From the NCBI GenBank assembly GCA_964035575.1, contig OZ037913.1, positions 124,001 through 188,000 of the forward strand: DNA of 64,000 nucleotides, in the 5' to 3' direction. The stretch is from Rhynchopus sp. YZ270_cl-10 (lineage: Eukaryota; Euglenozoa; Diplonemea; Diplonemida; Diplonemidae). The notes under the pieces were generated by a model. The model worked only from the letters and a program-made list of their open reading frames with translations, ran no database searches and had not been told where the DNA came from. Positions 43,007 through 49,710 of this stretch are shown piece by piece. Position numbers and translations under genes: made by a program. Within the stretch, counting starts at the first letter, position 1. Every line of letters begins with the position of its first letter.

Positions 43007-43668
43007 CCTCATATTGTGTGAAGTGCAGGACAAAGACCGCAGATGTGGATGAACAAGAGACAACAACAAAGAACGGACGTCGAGGTGTGAAGAGCAAGTG
43101 TGCTGATTGCGGTACAAAGAAGTTCAGGTTTGCCAAAGGATCAGACGCAGTCACTGAAGCGACAGCTGAAAGAGCAGCTGAAAAACAAGGAGGAGACATT
43201 GTGAAGGCACTCAACGACAAGTTCCCAGACACAGAGTTCCACTTCCCTGTCATGAACGAAAAAACAGGACAAGTCGAGAAGGCTAACTTCATGGGACCAA
43301 ACACAAAGCTGGAAGAGAGAATCAAAGACCTTGAGAAGAATGCTGAACGTGCATGGAAGGGAGAGGAGATACCAAAGGAGGACATCATAACACCAGGCAA
43401 ATCAAGGTTCGATGAAAGTGCGATGATACACGACCTGCAGTACAAACATGCGTCAAAGATAGGGAAGAGTGGGAAAGACATACGTAAGATGAAGCACAAG
43501 GCAGACCTACAACTCATCCGATCAAACATCTACCATGCACTAGACCCCAACAACAAGAGCTCGATAGACAGAGTACAGCACATAGCAAGCATACCTACCT
43601 TCCTCATCAAGATCCTAGGGGAGACAGCCTATGGTAAGATCACAGGGAATGGGATAGAGATTAACTAG
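43003..43668 (+). CDS. Zinc-ribbon plus phospholipase A2-like protein (Polinton)
   Basis: 221 residues. The N-terminus has CVKC...CADC (residues about 5-36), a small zinc ribbon. Residues about 105-150 carry NFMGPNTKLEERI, then TPGKSRFDESAMIHDLQYKHA. The GP...L and D..A..HD.xY pattern is the parvovirus-VP1-type PLA2 core with its HD dyad. In parvoviruses this activity breaches endosomal membranes; here that is inference. It shares ATGA with the protease gene and ends at a hairpin before the convergent minor-capsid cluster. Confidence 0.7.
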   Translation: MTSYCVKCRTKTADVDEQETTTKNGRRGVKSKCADCGTKKFRFAKGSDAVTEATAERAAEKQGGDIVKALNDKFPDTEFHFPVMNEKTGQVEKANFMGPNTKLEERIKDLEKNAERAWKGEEIPKEDIITPGKSRFDESAMIHDLQYKHASKIGKSGKDIRKMKHKADLQLIRSNIYHALDPNNKSSIDRVQHIASIPTFLIKILGETAYGKITGNGIEIN

Positions 43669-43681
43669 ACTTTACTAGAGA

Positions 43682-43703
43682 ATACACACCAGATGGTGTG
43701 TAT
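43682..43703. terminator. Hairpin between convergent PLA2-like and minor-capsid genes
   Basis: ATACACACC-AGAT-GGTGTGTAT begins 14 bp after the plus-strand stop. Its arms are identical to those at 31289-31310. Confidence 0.6.
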
Positions 43704-43740
43704 GACAGTGTATGTATGACATAGATATGTACAGACACAC

Positions 43741-43950
43741 TTATATTGTGACCAACCCATTCCCAAGCACAACATTATGCCTCTTAGAGATGTCAGCCAG
43801 TACATCAAGCACCTTCTTGTTGTCTCTTTCTTCTTGCTTCTCTTGCTTCTCCTCCATATCTACCCCACTACCCTCCACCAAATCACTCCAGGTTCTCTTC
43901 CTCCCTGATACCCTTTCACTATCCCTCACTAGATTTGACCACGATGACAT
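43741..43950 (-). CDS. Small Polinton protein of unknown role
   Basis: 69 residues (MSSWSNLVRDSERVSGRKRT), acidic and lysine-rich, with EEKQEKQEERDNKKVLDVLADISKR suggesting a coiled coil. It sits directly after the minor-capsid gene on the same strand. No homologue is recognised. Confidence 0.5.
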   Translation of the reverse strand: MSSWSNLVRDSERVSGRKRTWSDLVEGSGVDMEEKQEKQEERDNKKVLDVLADISKRHNVVLGNGLVTI

Positions 43951-43951
43951 T

Positions 43952-44692
43952 TTAGTACGAAGATTTTACTTTACGAAGTATAACATGATAGTTGACATTC
44001 TCCCCTTGGTTGTTGATGCGCTTCCCATTCTGGTCCGTGAGCCAGAACCTTATGCTGTTGATCTGGGTCTTGTTGGTGGGGACATAGTACGAGCTGCCAG
44101 GTTCTACCACGTTGTACAAACTACTAGGAGGGAGGGATGGTGGGCTGACAACATACAAGATTTGTGACTTGGTGCCTGATGTGCCTGAGTTGTGATAGGA
44201 GTACTTTGGGTTCACAAGATCACAGTGTACAACGACTGCTTGGATTCCGTTCGTGATGTCTGCGACGTGTGGTGCAATGTTATCACTTGCACTTATGATA
44301 GTGTTCTCAGCAAAGCCTAAGATTCCATAGAAGGAGCCTGTTCTGAAGTTCACTTGATAGTTAGCAGGTAGGGTGATCTTAATCTTCTGCAGGGCTAGGA
44401 TGGGCTCTAGTGTGATTTCCGATGGTATGTGGTCGTTGATCTCAGCGATGCTGTAGTTCCCGTCACCGAACACTATTGTCTCCCATGAAGAACCGTTGTC
44501 ACGACTCCACTCAAAGAAGTTGTTGCCTTGCTGCTGGCTGATGTTTGTCCAGGAGTAGTACTGGCTGCTCTTGATGAGACTTATCTCGTAGTTGTCACCT
44601 TCGTCAAGGTATATGGGAGGGTTGTAGGCAACAGTGAAGTCAGTGGAGAGAGGCTCTCCTTCAGAGGATACAAAGAGTGAGAGTTGTTCCAT
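43952..44692 (-). CDS. mCP: Minor (penton-like) capsid protein (Polinton)
   Basis: About 247 residues from MEQLSLFVSSEGEPLSTDFT (an upstream in-frame Met is also possible). It is beta-rich, with repeated hydrophobic/aromatic strands (NPPIYLDEGDNYEISLIKSS, YGILGFAENTIISASDN, INSIRFWLTDQNGK). Single-jelly-roll penton proteins of Polintons and virophages have this length and the same GILGF and LTDQNG-like segments. It would occupy capsid vertices. Confidence 0.75.
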   Translation of the reverse strand: MEQLSLFVSSEGEPLSTDFTVAYNPPIYLDEGDNYEISLIKSSQYYSWTNISQQQGNNFFEWSRDNGSSWETIVFGDGNYSIAEINDHIPSEITLEPILALQKIKITLPANYQVNFRTGSFYGILGFAENTIISASDNIAPHVADITNGIQAVVVHCDLVNPKYSYHNSGTSGTKSQILYVVSPPSLPPSSLYNVVEPGSSYYVPTNKTQINSIRFWLTDQNGKRINNQGENVNYHVILRKVKSSY

Positions 44693-44693
44693 T

Positions 44694-44948
44694 TTAGGAG
44701 TTGATTTCTTGTGTGAGGAGTTTATGTTCATCTACATTTATCTTGTTGTTGTTGAGAAGCCAGTCAAGGATAGTGGCTGCTTCTTGTTTTATAGCCTGAC
44801 TTGTGTTCCCTGCCTTCTTCCCTCCTATCAACAGCATCAGTCTATTCATTGCACCATTGGTGTCCATTTGGTACACCCCACTCCCAGTCTTTCCTCCTTT
44901 ACCTCTACCCATACCCTTGTTACCCTTGTTACCCTTGTTCCCCTTCAA
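44694..44948 (-). CDS. Small glycine/lysine-rich Polinton protein
   Basis: 84 residues starting with (KGN)n repeats, then GMGRGKGGKTGSG and a helical C-terminal half (AIKQEAATILDWLLNNNKIN). It abuts the minor-capsid gene. The basic repeat suggests nucleic-acid or capsid contact; the function is unknown. Confidence 0.5.
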   Translation of the reverse strand: MKGNKGNKGNKGMGRGKGGKTGSGVYQMDTNGAMNRLMLLIGGKKAGNTSQAIKQEAATILDWLLNNNKINVDEHKLLTQEINS

Positions 44949-44998
44949 CGATGTCTGTGTCTGTGTCTGTGTCTGTGGGAGTGATGTTGATGTAGTGG

Positions 44999-45406
44999 TT
45001 ATCGTACCAAAGGTGTATGTGTGGTCGTCGGGTTCAAACTGAATGCAGGTTGCAAATTCGGTGTAGTGTTTATCGTACCAGTGAAGGGTGTCAAATTCGC
45101 AGTCGGTCCCATATTCGGGGTCTGCATACTACCCGTGTCCGTCTGAGATAGAGCTTCTAGGAATGATGTCTGGTCTGAAGCACCCGAGGTTGTCATCGGT
45201 TGGTGTGGTGGTGATGTGATAAGCGATGCTAAGAAATCATCGGTCTGCAGTCCTTCATCTGAAGTCTTGATCGGGGCATCATTCTTATTCAGGGTTTCTT
45301 GTTCTTGTTTGTTGAGAGCATCAGATCGTTGGTGTGCTATGGAGTCCTTCAGTCTATCTATATCAAGAAGAAGTTTCTCGAGAGATGACGTGTTGTTCAG
45401 CTGCAT
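44999..45406 (-). CDS. Polinton protein of unknown role
   Basis: 135 residues from MQLNNTSSLEKLLLDIDRLK, with a coiled-coil-like N-terminus followed by S/T/P/Q-rich low-complexity sequence. It diverges from the ATPase gene with only 14 bp between start codons. Confidence 0.5.
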   Translation of the reverse strand: MQLNNTSSLEKLLLDIDRLKDSIAHQRSDALNKQEQETLNKNDAPIKTSDEGLQTDDFLASLITSPPHQPMTTSGASDQTSFLEALSQTDTGSMQTPNMGPTANLTPFTGTINTTPNLQPAFSLNPTTTHTPLVR

Positions 45407-45420
45407 TTTTCTTATTGAAA
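45407..45420. promoter_or_regulatory. 14-bp divergent intergenic promoter
   Basis: TTTTCTTATTGAAA lies between the two ATGs. The shared TTCTTAT with 42074-42095 suggests a common upstream signal. Confidence 0.45.
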
Positions 45421-46161
45421 ATGATACACAATTACGTTACGAAGAATGATGCACCCGAGGATGATGAACACTCAAAGCTTCTCCCGTCATGGCCGTTCAG
45501 GATGTTGTCGGTCGGATCTTCTGGGTGTGGGAAGAGCACAGTGATGGGGAACATGCTAATGAACAAGGAGTTGAAGTTACCGTTTGACAGGGTCTTTGTC
45601 ATCAGCACAACACTACACCAAAAGATCTACCAGGTGATGATGGAGCACTTTGCAGGCATAGACGAGACGATACGGAGTGATCTGGAACGTGAGCTTAAGA
45701 AGAAGAAGGTGAGTGAGGAGAAGATCGAGGAGACCTTAGAAGCCTTGAAGCCAACAGCAGAGTTCTTCGACAGTGTGGATGAGTTCGATGTAGAGGACCT
45801 TGACCCAAACCAGAAGAACCTTGTGTTGTTGGACGACATTGTGATGGAGAAGAAACAGAGAGACTTCATCGACCTGTATGTACGTGGACGGCATCGCAAC
45901 ATCTCACCAGTGTACTTGAGCCAGAGCTTCTATGACACCCCAAAGGCGATACGACAGAACTGTAGCTGCTTCCTGCTGTTCAACCTCAACAAGAAGGAGA
46001 GACGGATGATAGCGACGTCGTGCAGTGACCTTGAGCCTGATGAGTTCAACAGTTTGTTTGATGGTCTGCCCCGGTACAACTTCGTCATGATCGATAACCA
46101 GCCTATTGTTCCCGAACTAAAGTATCGTAGGAACTTTGATGAGATTGTATTTCCGGGATGA
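45421..46161 (+). CDS. ATP: Packaging ATPase (FtsK/HerA, A32-like) of the Polinton
   Basis: 246 residues from MIHNYVTKNDAPEDDEHSKL. Walker A is GSSGCGKST (about 32-40); Walker B is NLVLLDDIV, followed by VRGRHRNISPVYLSQSFYDT, the sensor/arginine region typical of A32-type genome-packaging ATPases. It would drive DNA into the capsid. The frame looks whole. Confidence 0.9.
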   Translation: MIHNYVTKNDAPEDDEHSKLLPSWPFRMLSVGSSGCGKSTVMGNMLMNKELKLPFDRVFVISTTLHQKIYQVMMEHFAGIDETIRSDLERELKKKKVSEEKIEETLEALKPTAEFFDSVDEFDVEDLDPNQKNLVLLDDIVMEKKQRDFIDLYVRGRHRNISPVYLSQSFYDTPKAIRQNCSCFLLFNLNKKERRMIATSCSDLEPDEFNSLFDGLPRYNFVMIDNQPIVPELKYRRNFDEIVFPG

Positions 46162-46174
46162 TAAGAGAAAAGAC

Positions 46175-46306
46175 ATGTCTGACAAAACAGCAACAACGAA
46201 GACTAGAGACGTGAGCTCAAGTGGAAGTGTTGGGAGCAAGATAGTGACTATTATGTGTTGCAGGAGCAAATGCGTTGGGAACCCTAATGTGGTGGTCAAG
46301 CGATAG
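46175..46306 (+). CDS. Short frame at the Polinton right edge
   Basis: 43 codons (MSDKTATTKTRDVSSSGSVG) directly after the ATPase. The first 25 are S/T/K-rich like the Polinton's small proteins; the rest is not. It may be a small gene or the edge of the element. 46307-46420 shows nothing else. Confidence 0.3.
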   Translation: MSDKTATTKTRDVSSSGSVGSKIVTIMCCRSKCVGNPNVVVKR

Positions 46307-46416
46307 GTATTGTTGTCAGGCCAGGCTTCCGTCTGCTACATCCTTCTTTGCGAAGAGGTGTACTGTCTGCCTTTTGTGTATGCTTAGATATGTACAAACA
46401 AACGAGCTCTCTCCCA

Positions 46417-46420
<4 letters not shown>

Positions 46421-46459
<39 letters not shown>

Positions 46460-46506
46460 TTCAACCCGGACTCTCACTTTAACCCCCCTTCTCTACATTG
46501 CTACAG
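46421..46506 (+). promoter_or_regulatory. T38 run and splice acceptor before the P-loop gene
   Basis: An uninterrupted run of 38 T (46421-46458) is followed by C/T-rich sequence and CTACAG, with the AG at 46505-46506, 37 nt before the ATG. It fits a trans-splice acceptor; the run may also be an inserted poly-A/T tail. Confidence 0.5.
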
Positions 46507-46543
46507 GTTTACAATTAACAACACCTAAACAAACACAGACACA

Positions 46544-48787
46544 ATGACCAAGCACAACAAAATGTGGAAGGCTTTGCGAATGTGCAGCACTAAAGCATCC
46601 ACCACATCGAATGCCGAAACTGCTTTGAAGTTCTTTGATACTGCTACAAAAAAGGTGGGAGGGTTTGTCGGTTTCATCGTATCGGCGGGTGCAGCGTACG
46701 GGGTCTACACACAGACACAACACCACCTCGACTGGAGTCTCAAGAAGATTGTAATGAAAGAATACATGCCCGATGTTGTACCAACTGAGTACATTGATAG
46801 AGCACAAGATGAGACACTGAGGGAGAGGCTGCAGGATTACATCACAGACCAGGGAAAGTTCTTCATGTTAATGGGTGAGAGCGGCTCAGGCAAAACCACA
46901 ATGATGCAAAACCTTCTCAAAAAAGAGTACGGGGAAGGTGTGATCTTCGTCAAGGTCGATTCAACTGAGTTGCTCAATAAGAATCCCGGAGAGCAGGGGG
47001 GTGTGCTTAAAGAGACTGTGCTCAAGCAATTCGAGGAGTGTGAGAATCACCCCCGTAGGAAGCACGACTTTTTGAACTTCATCGGTCACGCGAACAAGGT
47101 CCGGTCGGAGGCAGTGAAGAAGGTTGGCTGGTGGTCCTTCTTTTACCAGGGGAAGGAGAAGGAGAAGGAGAAGGATCACCCGCTGATCCTCTACATCACT
47201 CTGGACAGCAAGGATGATAAGCTCCCTTACGAGACGATGGTAGGTATTGCCAAGTCTTTCGGTGTCTTGGCAGCCCATCTTTCAGCTCAGGACTGTTGCA
47301 GGACCATCCTCGAATTCTCCAAAACAGCAATCTCGAACACGATCGGAGACCTCCGCCCTAACTGCGAACATTTCCAAGTGAGTGCAATGACAGAGGACGA
47401 GTTCCCGAAGATTGGGAAACAGGTGCTGGGCGTGAAGGAGGATCCTCACAACGTTGCGAGTGAGTATCTGGAGTACTATCACAACTGGTTGGGGGGACAC
47501 ACTAAAGCTTTATCAATGTCAGAGGGTAAAGGAGTAAAGTCTCAAAGTATGCACAGTTGCCTTTGTTACCTTTGTTACCTTTGTTGTACAATTGTTATTC
47601 CTTAACACTCAGTGTTAAGGTCTTTAAGGTTGCTTCACCACCCACCCTCCCCGCGCGGGGTGGGTTTCGGCCATTTTTTTCCAGGTCTCTAAACCTCCAA
47701 AGAGGTCAAAAAAGTGGATTCTTGGGAAGATAGGAGGTTTTTAGGAGGGTTTGTCTGAAGCAAAGACCTCCAAACCCTGACAGACCCTGAATCCAGGGTG
47801 TCGCGAGTACCCCTTTTTTACACGTGTTTCTTAAGGGTTATACAGGGTTCTACAGGCAAAACAGCCGTTTTGGCCAAAAACCCGGTTTTTCAGGCAGGTA
47901 ACCGGGTTTACGGCGCGAGAACCATGCATGGGCCACACACGGCACGAGTTGCATGCGTTACGTTGCGTTCCCTGCATACAGATCGTAACGTACACATCCG
48001 TTGCGTTGTGTTGCATGCGTTCCGTTGGTTGTGTAGAGATCGTTACGTACAGATCGTAACGAACAGAGCGGTTCTGTTGCGTTGGTTGTGTTCCGTTGGT
48101 TACGTTGCGTTGCATGCGGTACGTTGGTTCTGTAGAGATCGCTACGTACAGACCGCTTGCGTTGCGTTGGGTTCGTTCGGTTGGTTACGTTCGTTACGTT
48201 GCGTAGAGATCGTTACGTGCGGATCGTAGAGAACAGAGCGGTTGCGTTGCGTTGGTTGTGATCGGTTGCGTTCATCAAACACACCAGCGAGTGAGTGTTA
48301 AGGATTGCCAAAAAAAACCAAATTCACCACACATCTCATCACAGTTGAGTCTGCTACCAATGCTACGAAGGAGGAGATCCTGAGGGAGCTGAAGAAGGGT
48401 ATGTTGTTGTTGGGGTGGGTAGTTTGACAATTATGACACATCTACTGCTCAATTTCCCGGACAGGTATTGCTGCCGGGTATACGGGGTATTGCGACATTC
48501 TCGCTGACGAAACGGAAAAAAATGTGAAACTACTGCAAAAAATTGCAAATGAAGGACAAACCGGTCTTTTTGGGAAAGATACACCTGAGCGTAACCAAAT
48601 CAAGGAGATGAAGAAACGCAACTCTGAGTCGACACTACTCCGCTCAGTGGGTACGCACTGCTCGAGGATCCACCGCTACTCTCACGCGCTTTACCTGCAT
48701 GGCGTGAAGGGGCCAGATGACAAAGACGTGGAGCAGAAGATTGCAGAAGTGAAGGAGAAGTTCGGGATGAACGCCAAGTCTGCTTGA
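46544..48787 (+). CDS. Host P-loop ATPase gene, three exons
   Basis: Exons 46544-47525, 48345-48398 and 48465-48787 join in frame (introns GTAAAG...CACAG of 819 nt and GTATGT...GACAG of 66 nt) to give 452 residues. The N-terminus is basic, with a hydrophobic segment at about 40-55 (GFVGFIVSAGAAYGVY), possibly a mitochondrial or membrane anchor. Walker A is GESGSGKTT (111-119), and HPLILYITLDSKDD is a likely Walker B. The remainder is helical, resembling STAND/AAA-like ATPases found in protists, but no named family is recognised. A pyrimidine tract and AG precede the ATG. The first intron is almost filled by an inverted B-type element. G+C at third positions is high, unlike the Polinton next door. 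Confidence 0.7.
47600..48303 (-). mobile_element. B-type element, copy 2 (inverted, in an intron)
   Basis: CCTTAACACT-CAGTGTTAAGG forms the palindromic end at 47600. The half-palindrome end (GAGTGTTAAGG) is at 48303, with ATT on both flanks. It contains the ACCCTG/CAGGGT hairpin (47784), AAAACCCGGTTTTT, and a degenerate set of GTTGCGTTG-rich units. It is shorter than copy 1 (704 versus 1,136 bp) because fewer 57-bp-type units remain. It lies wholly inside intron 1 of the P-loop gene. Confidence 0.75.
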
Positions 48788-49710
48788 TGATTTGGGTGTG
48801 GGGCGTGTAGAGTGAAGTACTTTGGTGGTTCTTTTTTTTTGTTGTTGTTCATTTGTGTCTGGAGGAGGGGTGGGAAGGGTGTGAAAAAAAAACAGGGTGT
48901 TGTCAACTGTCCCAACAACACAGGCTCAGCCGGGTGTGAGTGGGCATTGTAAATATATGTTATGGTTATTTTTTAGTTTCATTTGTCTCTGTGGGGGTGG
49001 GAACAACGATGGGTCTTGCACAATATGTGGGGGAAAAAAAAAACCGTCTTATGAGTTTGAGGTGTATGTATCTGGTGCGTTGTTCTTTCTCTTTCTCTTT
49101 TTCACAACACAACCACCACACTCAGACAGGAGTACAACAACCTCTACACATGGGGAGGGTAACAACTTGTGGTTCAAAAGAACCCGTGGTATACGCCTAC
49201 TGGGAAAGCGCCACGTAAAAAAAATGTCTAACGCGCCATGTGTACTACCTCCTGGGTGGTGTGGAAACGTACACCAAAATCGACCCGTCAAATGTTAACC
49301 AAACTTCTAACCAAAGATTCTGAACAAAAAATTATTCACAAATCAACACAGCTATCTCTTCATGCTTCTCGAAGCTCCCTCTAGGTGTGAAACCTCGAGA
49401 CCATACCTTACCAAGCCAAAAAATTAACGAGATTAACGAGATTGACGAGATTGACGGGATTGACGGGAGGGTCTCTGATGAACCATATCGCAATACAACT
49501 TTGTCTACACCAGGCTTCCATCCACACAGGTATCACGCACTGGACTCAGGAGCGAAGCTACCTCGAGGGTTGAGACCCCGAGACGACACCTCATCCTCTA
49601 GACACTAACAGTTGGCATGACACCTGTAGAGAGACGCAGTAGGTATGGAAGAAAGCTAACCAAACCAAAATCAAATATGAAAAAATCGGATATCGTATAT
49701 ATATACCATA
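48788..49710. other. 3' flank of the P-loop gene with no recognised gene
   Basis: GT-rich and A/T-run sequence. A nine-base tandem (ATTAACGAG/ATTGACGAG/ATTGACGGG, about 49424-49470) occurs, and a CTCAGGAGCGAAGCTACCTC motif at 49545 is related to 31160 and 42705. Open frames here show no family. Confidence 0.5.

Larger units (their letters stand above)
26716..46310. mobile_element. Polinton/Maverick (virus-like DNA element), broken by insertions
   Basis: Family: Polinton, from the joint presence of protein-primed family B DNA polymerase, retroviral-type integrase, double-jelly-roll major capsid, penton-like minor capsid, adenovirus-type protease and A32/FtsK-type packaging ATPase. Parts in order: polymerase (+), capsid (-, in two parts), integrase (-), pX-like (+), protease (+), PLA2-like (+), minor capsid and three small genes, and ATPase (+). 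It is broken by at least two insertions of other elements; most remaining reading frames look whole, so its age seems moderate to young. No terminal inverted repeats were found. The left end lies between 26716 and 26778, the right end between about 46161 and 46420. Gene G+C and compact spacing differ from the host genes to the right. Confidence 0.93.

Noticed and set aside
46544-47605. The P-loop ATPase as a Polinton gene
   Set aside because: It has cis introns, a trans-splice-like acceptor and exons that continue beyond the supposed element end; the Polinton already has its own packaging ATPase.
25580-48303. B copies as the Polinton's terminal inverted repeats
   Set aside because: The right copy lies inside an intron whose two flanking exons read in frame, so it belongs to the host gene; the same core also occurs in A copies far from any Polinton.
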